Assembly: GCA_019775845.1 (NCBI GenBank)
Contig: JADQAV010000018.1
Location: 1,271,287-1,335,286, forward strand
Length of the DNA stretch: 64,000 bases
Origin: Myrmaecium sp. VS I D KN 1
Taxonomy: Eukaryota > Ascomycota > Dothideomycetes > Valsariales > Valsariaceae
Direction of reading: 5' to 3'
Below are positions 23,401 to 34,388 of this stretch, piece by piece; the first letter of the stretch is position 1, and each line of letters begins with the position of its first letter. The notes beneath the pieces were generated by a model that was not told the origin of the DNA, searched no databases, and saw only the letters and a program-made list of their open reading frames with translations. The position numbers and the translations under genes are program-made.

Positions 23401-25495
23401 TTTAAGGCGTTACTATTCCTCTATAGGGGTTATAAAGGCGGTCTTTTTTCGGGCTTTAATATATATCCTTATATTAAAAAGCGAAACTAGGTATTTTAAA
23501 GCGCTATATTTCTTTAAGAGCTTATTTAAAGCTATAGCGGAAATACGAGTAATAGATATATAAATAGGGATAAAGAGTTTAGGGGTAATTTCTTCCCTTA
23601 TAAGAAGATAATTAGCTTAATAAAACGGAGAGGCGAAGGTAATCTAATTTTTTAACTAATTTATTACCGGATTATACTACTTTAGCTAGGAAGTTCCTAA
23701 AATAATAAGATATTCTACTAAATAAGTAATATAGAGGGTTATAGTTTCTAAATACTAGTTAATATAAATTTCTAAGTTAATTTTATATATAATCCTCCCT
23801 GCGGCAGATTTACGTCTATTTATAACTATAAGAGTTTCCGGATATTTTTTTTAAATATAGTTAGAAGTCATTTACGGTAAGGAATTTAGAATTAACGAAG
23901 AGTAAAGTAGCGCTAAAATTAATTATAATAGAAGTATTAATTAAACTATTAATTTAGTAGCTTAGAATTAAAGAGAGTTTCTTTCTTAAGTTTAAAGCGC
24001 GCTTTTTTAAAGGCTGCGAAGTAACTTAGGAAATTAAAAGTAAATTAAGTAAATTTAAGAGAGTTTCTAGGGGAGAGAACTAACTAGATAAGAATAATAA
24101 AAGTAAAGTAGCTTATAGTAGGCTAGTTAATAACTATAAGTTAACTAGCCCGAGGCGTTTTTTAATAAAATTAAGTAGAGAACTTAAGCGAGAGGCTTCT
24201 CTAAGGCTATAGAAGTAGATATAGTAGGAACTATAAGAGTTATAAAACTAGAGGTAAAAGTTATATTAATTTTTTTCTTCTATATTTTTAACTTTAGATA
24301 GTCCTTAATCTAGTATCTAAGAGTACTATAAGTATAAAGGTTATTAACGTAGCGGTATTATTTCCGGGTAGTAAAATTAAATTTTATAGGTTCTTTAGAA
24401 AGTAGTATAAGTATAGTAGTAAGCTATAGTATAAGAAGCTTAGAAATAAAGAATTAAGAGTACGAAATAAGCGGAGCGGAGCGAGTAAAAATAGAAGTAT
24501 AATTCTTTTTTTTTAGGTATTTATAGATCTAGTTATCTAGGCTAATATAGAGTTTAGTAAATTTTTTAAGTAAGGTAAGTAAATCGCTTTTAATAAGAAG
24601 GTCTTAAATATTATCCTTTAAACTGTGTTTAAAGTAGTAAATCTAGACGGAATCCTTATACTAGTTAAGCTAGGTAATAAGAAATAAAAACTAGGAGTAG
24701 TAAGTATAGTAAGAACTGTTTTATTTAAGTATTTAAATTATTCTTTTAGTAGTAGTATAAGCGTTAGGGTCGGCGAAGATAGCTTAGAAAGCGGAGTAAA
24801 AATTAATCTAGGTTTTAAAATTAATAGAACTATTTTCCGTAGAAATATAAGGTTAAAACTAAGTATAAGCGGAATCTTAGAGGTATAAGCTAGTATAGCG
24901 AATTTTAGCCTAATTAGAGGAGAAAGTAAGGTTAGAGGCGAACTTTAACTAAAGCTATATAATAAAGTTCCGGAATTAAGCCCTATTACCTTTAAAAGGC
25001 TTAGAGTTAGCGATTTTTAAAATACTAAAGTAGGAAGCGGATTTAAACGGGAGCGGAATAAAAATAGAAGTTAAAATAACTTAAAAAGAAGAAGCTAAAG
25101 ATTAGGAATTATAAGTAAGAGTTTTAATTATATTAAAAGTATTTAGATTAAAGTAAGATTAAATAGCGTTAAATTACTTATTAGTATAATTAGGCGGGAA
25201 ATTTAGCGAAAAGATATTACTAATAATAATAAAGAAATATCCTTAAGTATAAGTAGCGGCTAGAGTAGAGCGGATATTAAATAGGAGATTAGAGATAAGA
25301 AATAAAGTTTAGTAAAAGTTATTAAGTATCTTAAGATCGTCTAAAGTATAATAAACTTAAGCTTAATAATTAAGATAGTCTATATCTATACTAGAAGATA
25401 TAGTAGGTAGAACTAGAGGTAAAGATAAAGGCGGAAATAAGTAGAAACTAAAAGAAGGAAGCTACTTAATAAAGTTTAAATAATATTATTACGAA

Positions 25496-26184
25496 TAATA
25501 ATACCGTTCTCTTAAACTAAGATAGAAATAAAGGAAGATAATTTTAAGTAGGGTCTAATCTTCTAATTTTATAAATTAAAGGCTAGGGGGAAGAAAATAA
25601 GTAATAAAGGGTTAACTTAAGGAAGGTTTAAGGATATAAGAGTAAGAATAAAGCCGAGCGAATCCTTAAGAAGAATTTAAGGGGGAAGAACTAGAATTAT
25701 TTAAACTTTAGATCTAAAATTATAAGAATAAAGAGGTTTATATATACTTAAGAAGGGAATAGTATAGTATAAAGCCTTATTAAAGTACTACTTAATTCTA
25801 TAAGTCTTAAAGCGGAGTTTCTAATAAAGTATTAAATAAGTACGGGTATAAGATAACGTAGTAGCGATATATCCTAATAAAGATAAGTTTATTAAGTAAA
25901 ATATTAAGTAATAATAAAGTAGCGGCGATATAGTAAGGGGTAAGATTATAAGTATACTACGTAGTAGTAATATCGCTAAATAGCGGCGATATCACTAGGC
26001 GGTAGTAAGGGTTAGATAGTAAGCTTATATACTAAGTAAAAGCTAAAGTATATACTAAGTAAGAGCCTATATATTAGGTAAGTATAAGGGATATATACTA
26101 AGTAAGAGCCTATATACTAGGTAATACTTACAGCCTAGGAACTTAGGTAATTTTTAAATTTTAAAGGTCTTTAGAAGTTTTATA
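25496..26184 (-). repeat. right LTR (5' LTR in element orientation)
   Basis: Partner of the left LTR. It has a ~15-base insertion relative to that copy near 25,680 and its own TATATACTAAGTAAGAG-like units near 26,020-26,115. Ends approximate. Confidence 0.8.
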
Positions 26185-28220
26185 ATAACTATCTAAGATA
26201 TTATAATAGTTCTTTTTAATTAAGGAAGTAGTTCGTATTATTAAAAGAAGTAACTTCTTTAATAATCTAAGCGACGGTAAGAAGGAGGCTCTTTATATAA
26301 TATTATTATTAAATAATAGTAATAATAAGGCTCGTCTATTCCTAGTAAGTAATAATAGACGGTAAGTTCTTAATAGATTAATTATATATAGCAGACGGCT
26401 TTTAAAGTAGTTAAATATAGTTAGAAGAATATAATAAGAATATCTATTTTATTATATTTATTAGGTACCTAGAAACTACTTATTTCTTATATAAAATTAC
26501 TCCTTTTAGGGTATATTTATAAGCTATCCTAATATTACTTTTACTTCCTTACCCTAGGAGTTCTACCTCGCGTAGATTAGCTATATAAATATTTTATATA
26601 TATTTTATAATACTATCGCATCTAGTTAGTAACTACTTATTAACTTCGTTACTAGCTTCCTTACTAGGCTCTTTATCTTTTAATATTTATCTACGTCGTT
26701 TTTATTTATATAAGTTACCTCTGTAACTATATTATTATAAATACCTTAATTAAGGAAGTTATAAATAGCTATTAATATAGATATAAAGCGAGTTTATATT
26801 AAGATTAAATAAGTTATTAGTAAATATTAAAAGAGTCGGAAGTAGCTCTTAAAAATACTAAATATCCTCTTAATAATATTCCTTAGGCTTAAATAGCGTA
26901 AATTAAAAAGCTCTTCCTTATTTTAAAGCCTCTTTTCTTTAGCTCTTCTTTATTCTTTTAAGTAGTATCTTACTTACTAATATAGTATAAGAACTTCCTT
27001 ATAACGGCTTAAATACCTGGTATCTATAAGATAGTACTTATTTCTTAATATTAAGAAGCTCTTTCTAAGGGTATCTCTAAAGATCTAGCTATTATAAGTA
27101 GAGCCCTCCTATTTAAGAAGTATATATATAAAGTTAGCGTTAAAATCGATAGCTATAAAGATATTCTATTAAATTAAATCCTTATAATATCTCTATAGCT
27201 TCTAGTCTTTCTATTATATATAAGTTTAAATATAAGTACTATTAAGAGTATTAAGATAATTTTTAAAGTATAGCTAGAAGTAATTATCTTATTAGATTAT
27301 ATCTAGTATCTCTTAAGGCAGTAGTCTTATAATACTTTTATAAAGTAATAATAAGCTATTTAAGACTTAGTAGAAAGCTAGATAGATTATCTTTAATAAG
27401 TATTATATATACTTAGCGGCGTTATAATAAGAAGCCCCTTATAAAGTAATATATAAGAAGATTAATAACTGCTTAGCGGTAGTTATCCTAAGCTTAGTAC
27501 TACTAGTACTTTTAAAATAATCTCTTAATATAGTATTAGTTATTAATTACTTAAGTAATACTTTAAATACCTCTAATAGCAGCTACGTTATATTATATAT
27601 ATAACTACTATAGCCTATTTATAAGCCTTCTATCTACTATAAGCCTTACTTATAGTTAGTATATTATAAATAGTAGCTAGAAGGGCTATACTTACGTCGC
27701 TATAAAATAACTAAGTATATAAAAATATAGTTAATATAGAAGTAAGTAGCGGTAAGAAGTTATTATTTATAATAATCTTACTATTTATAAGCTAATAGAA
27801 TAGCGTTTCTTATAGTATTAATAATAAGTAATAGTATAATACTAGAAAGCTATAATAATACTATAGCGAAGTACTTTCTTAGTAATAAATTAATTAAAAA
27901 ATAGTTTAATACTAACTATTACGATAAATTAATAATTAATATAATTTCTACTCGAAATAGTAACTCCGGACGCTATAGTAGTACATATTAAGCCTAGTTC
28001 GTAAATCGCCTACTTTTTATATAAGAAATCGCTTAAATTTTAGTAGCTATAAGTACTACTAATTTCTTACTACTCGCTATATTAATCTAATAAATTCAGC
28101 CTAATAAATCGACGCTAGTAAATAGGGCCTTAAGGATTTAATAATTTAAGGATTTAATATCTTAGAGCGAAAAGTCTTAAGATACTATACTTTACTCCTA
28201 ACTTAAATTTATACTAACTA
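26185..28220. other. unassigned RIP-mutated DNA right of the retrotransposon
   Basis: Two kilobases of AT-rich, CA/TG-poor sequence. Plus-strand conceptual frames around 26,700-27,600 have long hydrophobic/basic stretches between stops, suggesting a former coding element, but no family was recognised. Confidence 0.5.
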
Positions 28221-28223
28221 TTA

Positions 28224-28290
28224 TCTTCGGGAACACGGTCGACTATTCGGCGCGGTTATAGAGCTTAATTAAGTAACTTTAGATAATTTA
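28224..28290. repeat. mutated satellite unit at the right edge of the AT block
   Basis: gtcgactattcggcgcgg followed by ttatagagc and aagtaactttag reproduces the satellite core CCACTCAGCGCGG...GTAACTTCG with transitions. It places the same satellite on both sides of the RIP block. Confidence 0.6.
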
Positions 28291-28980
28291 TCAGCTCGTT
28301 AGGTCGATATCGTCTACGGACAGGAAAAGTTATTAATACCTGGTTCTTAATGCGTTCTCTCATGGTAGTTAATCGCCATATCTGGTGCTTCGCAGCATAG
28401 AAACCGAAAAGGTTAGCGGAAAAAACGAGGAAATCATCTTTTCTTGGGGGTAAACGCACTTAATCTACAGGTTAACACTTGACTGGCAAGGCTGTGATGG
28501 TCAGCGCGAGGGCTCTTCTTCGAAGCGAGTCGATGAATTAATCGAGAATCAATTCAAGCCCATGCTTGAACCTTCTTGATTTCTGGTAGTTACTGTTCGT
28601 TCTTCCTGAGATCGTGCTACGCCTTACAGCTGATGGAGAAGAAGATCATGTTTGTATACTCATCTACTCACCATCGCATGTAGCCCTTTTGTAGCTGGGG
28701 CAGGTTATCCTCCCAGCCTCTCATTAAGCCTCGGAGGGACATGCGGAAGTGCCTTCAGAACTCCGGTGACCATGAACTAAATACCATATTTGGATTGATT
28801 CCCGAAATAGGGAACGATTCAATCATCTTCCCGTATTCCTGCAGAAGCTGTACGGTAAGAGTAGGGAAACCAAAACGAGTTGTCGTTTTCCAGCAGCTAT
28901 ACTCAAAGAGAAGACAAACCGACAAGGCTGCGCTCTCTTCTTCACGACAGCATCTAAACCCGCGCTTCCTCCTCCGCCGT
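28291..28980. other. transition region, no gene seen
   Basis: Base composition returns to normal from about 28,300. No supported gene or RNA was found. Confidence 0.5.
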
Positions 28981-29772
28981 TCACCTCCCGTCAAGCCCAC
29001 TTAGCAACGTCCCCCAAACCGCCGGTTGCAACAGATGCTGATCGTCCACATAGCCGACCCCGCGCCGGGAGCTCCGCATCCCCGACTTCGTCCCCCACGG
29101 CGGGATGGCCAGCGTGGTCGTGGTCGTGGTCGTGGTTGCTGCCCTCTTCCGCCCCGACGTGCTCCCTCCCGCAGGTCCTCCCTGGCCCGCCCTTCTCTTC
29201 CGTTTACCGCCGCTGCCCCCTCCTCCAGCAGCTTCCTCCTCGGGATGCTCAACCGGCATCGTCGCCGTCTCCACCCCATCCCCCTCATCATCATTCCTCC
29301 TCTCCCTCCACACCGTATCCACCACCCTCTCCATCTCCCGCACCCGTCCCTCCCACCGCTTCATAAACCTCCTCATCGCGCTCATCGACCCTCCGCCGCC
29401 GCCGCCGCCGCCGCTGCCTTCTTCCTCCTCCTCCTCCTCCTCCTCCTCCTCCGGCACGTCATACGATCGCTCATGCAGCGCCTCCAGTCCGTCATCCACC
29501 GCCCGCCGCTCCGCCCCCGTCATCCGGCCCAGCAGCCGGTGCAGCCGGTCGAACGTCTCCAGCTGGCCCTCGAACCAGAAGACGTACTCGGCCTCCTGCT
29601 CGGCCGCGACGCGCAGCCCGTCGACCAGCGGCCCGTTCAGTCGGTGGACGTAACGGTCGAAGCAATCTTCGGCGTAGGCGGAGGGGAAGGTGAAGTTGGC
29701 GTATGCGTTCGTGGTCTCTTCTCCTGCACTTCCGCCTCCGATTGCTCCTCCGCTTCTTCGTCGGGGTGGCAT
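28981..29772 (-). CDS. unrecognised acidic/basic low-complexity protein
   Basis: An intronless frame of 263 residues from the ATG at 29772. The first 110 residues have normal composition with predicted helices (FPSAYAEDCFDRYVHRLN; FDRLHRLLGRMTGAERRAVDD). A Glu run (about 112-122) and a Gly run follow, then a second helical segment (MRRFMKRWEGRVREMERVVDTVW). The C-terminal third is basic (GGKRKRRAGQ, SGRKRAA), consistent with a nuclear protein. I do not recognise a family. It is the first gene outside the RIP block and is not itself depleted of CA/TG. The last residues (GTLLSGLDGR) could be intron read-through, so the 3' end is uncertain. Confidence 0.6.
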   Translation of the reverse strand: MPPRRRSGGAIGGGSAGEETTNAYANFTFPSAYAEDCFDRYVHRLNGPLVDGLRVAAEQEAEYVFWFEGQLETFDRLHRLLGRMTGAERRAVDDGLEALHERSYDVPEEEEEEEEEEEGSGGGGGGGGSMSAMRRFMKRWEGRVREMERVVDTVWRERRNDDEGDGVETATMPVEHPEEEAAGGGGSGGKRKRRAGQGGPAGGSTSGRKRAATTTTTTTTLAIPPWGTKSGMRSSRRGVGYVDDQHLLQPAVWGTLLSGLDGR

Positions 29773-30358
29773 GGTTGGATGGGTGGAGGTTGGATGCTGT
29801 TGGGGTTCGAAGAACCGGGTGCGTGCGATGGTGTTTTGTCTCGCTGATGGAGATGGTTTTGTTTGGGGGATTAGGGAAGTAGATAGAGGAAGTACAGGGG
29901 GTATAAGTATTTATTCGTGCGGGGTTTCTGCTCCTAAATAAGGCATGGGGGTGATCGTCGTGCCTATGAAAGGACTACCTACGTAGTTATGTTTATGGGC
30001 TGTCTAGGTATTGGCTTGGTGCCCCGGAGTTGCGTGCGGAAGGCTGAACGGCCTTCCGTTGTCGATTCCCTGACGTAATGGCGTCTGCTGGACTTCGCGT
30101 GGTCGTGATTTGAGGATGCTTCGATGTACAAGGCTTCTCATCTTGCTGTTGTAGGTTCTTCAGTTCTTCGTATACATGACTTAAGTTATCTACCCCGGCC
30201 TTTGTGGAGGAATCAATAGTATATCGAAACAAGTACAGCTGCGCATTTGTATACGATCGATATGCCTGAGTTGAATTGAAAGGGAGTAGAGTACCTACTA
30301 TGCAAGTGACGGGAACTTCAAAAGTGACTTTTATGATGCCTTCGACGCCCGAAAGAAA
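29773..30358. other. intergenic region, no gene seen
   Basis: Promoter side of the 28,981-29,772 gene and 3' side of the next minus-strand gene. Nothing else is supported. Confidence 0.5.
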
Positions 30359-31245
30359 TCATCCGTTTAACATATCCGTCACCATACAGCCTCTCTTGTC
30401 AGGTCCACCCTGCATATCCTCCGCCTCCTTCCTCTTCTGCCGCTTCTCCTCTTCCTCCCTTCTGATATCCTCCACATCTTTCAACCTCCCATCCACAACC
30501 TGATAAATATGATTCACCTTCAACACGAAACCCTCTCCGTCCTCCTCACCCCCCTCATCCCCATCCTCATCCATCCCATCCCCCTCACTCTCCTCCTCCC
30601 TCCTCGACATCGGCGGACACGACCTCGCCCGGCCCTCCGCCCCCGCCCCCGCATTCCACATCAGCATCTCCACCTCCCCATCCCCCCCCCTATGCTCACG
30701 CACGACAATCCCCAACATCCGCTGCAAGAAACCGCCACGTGCGCACCTGCGCCGTGAACTCCCGCACCATCGCCTCCCGCGCCTCATCCAGCATACCGTA
30801 CACGCGCACCCCCGCTCCCGCAGCGCCGTCCGCGCCAGCCCCCGCCGTCAACCGCCCGGCCAGCAGCTTCGTTGAACATCGCTAGCAGCTGCGCGGTGAG
30901 CGTGAATTGTGGGCTTGTGGGCTCGACGTCGATGCTCCGCCCGTGCTGCCAGGGGATGCGCGTGAGGAAGGGCGCGGGGGCGTCGTGATGCAGGAGGTGG
31001 AGGAAGTCGAAGGCGTCGCGCTGGCGGTCGTTGCGGTTGGTTGGGGGGAGTTGGATGGGTTTGTAGAGTGGGTCTTTTGCGCTGGTGCTGCTGGTGCTGG
31101 TGCCACTGCTGCGCGGATGGTCGTCGACGTGGAGCATGTTTTGGATGATCTCTTCCATTTCTTCGACCATGCGGGCTTCGTCGTCGGAGAGGCCGGGTAG
31201 GCTGTCTTCGGAGGTGACTTCGTCTTCCATGTCTTCGTCCTCCAT
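30359..31245 (-). pseudogene. unrecognised acidic helical protein, apparently frameshifted twice
   Basis: The frame from the ATG at 31245 is convincing for about 130 residues: acidic start, LPGLSDDEARMVEEMEEI, then FDFLHLLHHDAPAPFLTRIP and TLTAQLLAMFNEAAGR. Codon texture then moves to the +1 frame (GMLDEAREAMVREFTAQVRT) at the GGG run whose plus-strand copy is 30855-30857. It moves by one more base at the TTT run (plus 30729-30731) into RMLGIVVREH and a charged coiled-coil tail ending at 30359. Both steps look like one extra base in a homopolymer. A single intron with weak donor GTTGAC and acceptor ttgcag would also rejoin the frame, so a spliced gene is possible. Coding texture continues upstream of the ATG to a canonical acceptor at 31295. 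Function unknown. Confidence 0.45.
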
Positions 31246-32550
31246 GTCGGAGAGGGAGGAGAGGATGTCGATGTTCTCTTTGAAGAGAGAGGGTCTGGGG
31301 GGGTGATGTTAGATCTGGCTTGCGCAAGGGGAACTGGGTGTTGGACTTACTGCTTCTAATAACCCCTTCCGTTACCAATCAGCCCGAGAGTACGACTCCG
31401 CAGTCAGTGACTTTCACTGGTACAGACTCTTTTTGGGGCATCTGGTAGGTGGGCCACCGGCATGTTTGCTTTTCAAAGGCCAAGTCTGTATGCTACTTGC
31501 TAACCTGTCTTGCCTTTCGTCGAAGGATGTGACAATCGTAATAACCTCTCCAGTCCCATTCCCACTACCCAGCCATCATATTATATCCCTCTCCCTCCTC
31601 CCCCCAAACAGCCGCCTAAGCCCACGAAATCACCTCACGTCGGCGCCCGCGCTCGCGTCACTCCCCCATCATCCTCAAACGGCACTTCCCTTCCATCCCA
31701 CGTCGCCTACACAATCCCTGCAAGGCTGCACAACCTCTGGTACCCGGTACGCTAGTGCTGTCTGATTCAGCGCGCTAGTAATAGCCGGTACCGTGGGAGG
31801 AGCGGGGAGGGTTTGTTTACGGGGTTATGGGGGTGTTTTGATGGTTTTCTTTCTTGTTTTGGTCTTTTCTTTTAGGTTACTTTGCGTAAGCCGGTTCTGG
31901 CTGCTGTGTTGGGATTCTGAGGGTCTGTCGTTACGGGATGCCTGAAGTTGGTTTTGGGGGAGTGGCTAAGCGGTTTGCTGTTTTGGTTTGGAGGATGTTG
32001 CGTCTCTTGCTGTGCTTTCTTTGATTCACAATGGTAAAGGAAGCAGGAGAGACACTACCTATGACGAGGATCGCCGGCTGCTATGTTGTCGTAGGCATGA
32101 CTGCCGAGGTCCTGAGAGACTGGGGTAGGCAAGCCGTGAGTTTTTCCATGACCATAATACCTTCAGCTTGGAATTCTACTGTGAGAGAAAGGCTACATTT
32201 CCATCAGAAGGTATGTATACAGATCCTTAACGAGAGTCGTGAGATGAAGTCGTCGTCGTCCTCGGCTTCCCCAACCTAGCCTAGCGCGATCTCAGGAGTT
32301 TTGAGCCGAAAATTCTTCTCTCAGCCTCGTCGGTCTCCACACCCACATCACTCCACAACCACAACGACCTCCTGTCGCCCATCTCACGCTCAAAAAGCCA
32401 GCAGTTATAAACCCTCTCAGGAAATGCCATCTCATCAGCAGTCAAATAAGCAGTCCGATCCGCACCTCTCCTCCCCAGGAGATGTGCCGGGGTTGGTGTT
32501 AGCGCAGGATTCTCCCGCCTTCCAACATCAACACCACCATCAAAGCAAAC
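31246..32550. other. intergenic region, no gene seen
   Basis: Contains a canonical-looking minus-strand intron (31295-31350: GTAAGT donor, CTAAC branch, CAG acceptor) that may belong to the 5' end of the gene below, but no matching start exon was found. The rest, up to the tRNA genes, shows no gene. Confidence 0.45.
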
Positions 32551-32635
32551 GCCGGGTTAGCTCAATCGGTAGAGCGTGTGGCTCTTATGTTGAAGAATCA
32601 CCTCAAGGTTGCGGGTTCGAGTCCCGCATCCGGCT
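32551..32635 (+). tRNA. tRNA-Lys (CTT) with a 12-nt intron
   Basis: Acceptor arms GCCGGGT and ATCCGGC pair, D arm GCTCAATCGGTAGAGC, T arm GCGGGTTCGAGTCCCGC. The anticodon CTT is at 32584-32586. The intron 32588-32599 lies one base 3' of the anticodon, the canonical eukaryotic position. The anticodon stem TGTGG/CCTCA has one T-T mismatch. A TTTT terminator follows at 32641-32644. Confidence 0.9.
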
Positions 32636-32978
32636 TCTCCTTTTGCTTGTCGTTGGAACGGAGGATGGGTGGAAGGGTGGAGGATGCGTTTCTTTTGGTT
32701 TTTGGGTTTGGGGGGAGCGGATGGGAACGGATGGGACCCTGCCCACTGCACCGACTCCTTCTTTTTTGTCTGCAACACCACGCTCGGGAGGGCAAGAGTG
32801 TCTCGTACCACTTGCTTTCGAGCCTTCCGTTACTTTATACATACATTCCCATTGCTCTGTACCCTTCCGCTTCCCAGCATTTACCGCCGATGTTCCAGGA
32901 AATATAAACCAAACCCCCCACCCTCCTCACATCTGCCTCACCACGGGCGCAGCAGCAGCGTCTTCTCAGCAACCTCCT

Positions 32979-33051
32979 TCCTCTATGGCCCAATGGCTAA
33001 GGCGTCCGGCTGTTAACCGGAAGATTCCTGGTTCGATCCCAGGTAGAGGAG
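32979..33051 (+). tRNA. tRNA-Asn (GTT)
   Basis: Perfect acceptor stem TCCTCTA/TAGAGGA, anticodon stem TCCGG/CCGGA with loop CTGTTAA (anticodon 33012-33014), T arm CCTGGTTCGATCCCAGG. No intron. Confidence 0.95.
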
Positions 33052-33580
33052 CTCACACAGCCCCGATCGGCTTTCCTTTTTCGCCAGGGTTCTGCGTGCG
33101 GCACTTTTTTGGTGCGTTGGGCGTGCGTGATGTTGGACCGCTGCGGTGGTGAAAATTTTCGGCCTTTTTTTTGGCGGTGGGGGGACGCTTGGACGTTGGG
33201 TTTGGCGGGCGCAAGGCTCGCGCGGGTAAGCGAGGTGGGGGGTGGGTTGTGGCCTTAGGCGTGAGGATTGAGACGACCTGCCTCTACATACTGTATATAC
33301 GTATATACTGATTGATTTCCTGAATGGAGATCGGGTTTCTCATATCTTATTTCTCACTGATGGAAGTCCATGCTGTTTGCTCTTTAATATAGTTCTCCTC
33401 TTCACCTCCCTCCGTGTGCTAGGCATTCCCGTCTCCGCTATCAAAGGAACCTCAGCCTGATGTCCCGAAAGTGGATCATGTCTCCGCAACCAGAAATTTT
33501 CTTCCTTCGCCCCAACAACCTCACAGTACATAAACCCCCTTCCCAAAAAGGAAACTACTCACAGCCTGCCCAGGCAGACG
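33052..33580. other. spacer between tRNA-Asn and tRNA-His
   Basis: No gene seen. It includes GT/G-rich DNA and a TATA-like tract near 33,290-33,310. Confidence 0.5.
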
Positions 33581-33709
33581 GGTGTCGTAGTGTAGTGGTT
33601 ATCACGTGTCGTTGTGGTTTTCCGGTCTCCCCCATCCCTTTGTGGGGGTGTGGAGGTGGTAGAAGAAGCAACTTCCGACTCAACGGCGGTTCGATTCCGC
33701 CCGACGCCA
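33581..33709 (+). tRNA. tRNA-His (GTG) with a long (~57-nt) intron
   Basis: Acceptor arms GGTGTCG/CGACGCC, T arm GGCGGTTCGATTCCGCC, anticodon GTG at 33614-33616. The intron, about 33618-33674, starts at the canonical position and contains its own hairpin (CCCCCATCCC...GGGGG). Without it the anticodon stem TGTCG/CGACT closes with one end mismatch. Histidine is assigned from the anticodon. Confidence 0.85.
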
Positions 33710-34388
33710 GAGGGTGTGTAAGATGCCTTCCTTTTTCCTTTTTTTTTTGGGTGGGTTTTTCTTTACTTTGATGGAGAGCGCTCCCCGCTTGAGTCGGTGA
33801 GTAGAGAGGGGAGGAGGAATGGATCTTTGCGTACTTCTTTTTTTTCCACGTGGGAATAGCGAGGCCGTTTGAACTGCTGTGTTTACGAGACCTTTGGGAG
33901 AGGTAGATTATCCTATTCTAGGGAAAGAGAGGGACCTTGCTTAGTTTCTTTTTCTTTTCCGTCAATAGTTTTTTTTTTTTTTTTTTTTTTTTTTTCCTTC
34001 CGACTCTTCTTATTTTCCCACCAACAGAGTCGCTATAGGTCGTTCGCGACCAGGAACTTGATTTGCCTTCCTTGTATGGCCTCGAATTTCCACTATGCTC
34101 ATTGGTGAGTTATCACTTGAAGAAGGTGCGGGCGGATGACCTGCAGATTTGTTGCGTGTAGATTGCTATAAGAGTATAGATATCGTTGACATCACGAGTT
34201 CAAAGCTCAGTGGACATGGCATTGAAAGTATTCATATCGCTTCACATTGAGAAAAATCAACATCAGGGCTTCAGGAAGGGCACTCGACACCATACATGCA
34301 TATACAGTGATCATAGTTGATCTTACTAATACAAGATACTGAAACTTCCCCACCAATGCCTCGGTTTTCACGGCCGGCGTACTTTTCC
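33710..34388. other. intergenic region with a poly-T tract
   Basis: 27 consecutive T at 33969-33995; no gene seen. The right end is the 3' flank of the Mss51-like gene. Confidence 0.55.

Larger units (their letters stand above)
19746..26184 (-). mobile_element. dead Ty3/Gypsy chromovirus-like LTR retrotransposon
   Basis: Two direct repeats of about 680-690 bp (19746-20424 and 25496-26184) bound about 5.1 kb of internal DNA. Minus-strand conceptual translation is full of stops but keeps gypsy spacing. A reverse-transcriptase active-site region of the Y-L-D-D type is recognisable near 22,815-22,845, an F-x-N-F-Y-R-R-type RNase H start near 22,540-22,575, and a chromodomain-like C-terminal segment (E-Y-x-V-K-E-I-L-D pattern) near 20,560-20,690. 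This order (RT, RNase H, then a chromodomain at the end) is that of chromoviruses, which target heterochromatin. All frames are destroyed by RIP-type changes, so it cannot be autonomous. Ends are approximate; target duplications were not resolved. Confidence 0.8.
17070..28220. other. AT-rich block shaped by repeat-induced point mutation
   Basis: Throughout this stretch CA and TG dinucleotides are almost absent while TA is extremely common, and no gene-like open frame survives. This is the signature of RIP, the premeiotic C-to-T mutation of repeats in Pezizomycotina. The few surviving CA/TG that I spotted are mostly inside CAG/CTG. The left edge falls inside the foldback element's left arm. 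The right edge falls at the mutated satellite unit near 28,224. Such blocks are usually heterochromatic. Confidence 0.9.

Noticed and set aside
30727-30751. 25-nt intron that would repair one frame shift
   Set aside because: Too short for spliceosomal splicing in fungi; treated as a one-base shift or part of a longer intron.
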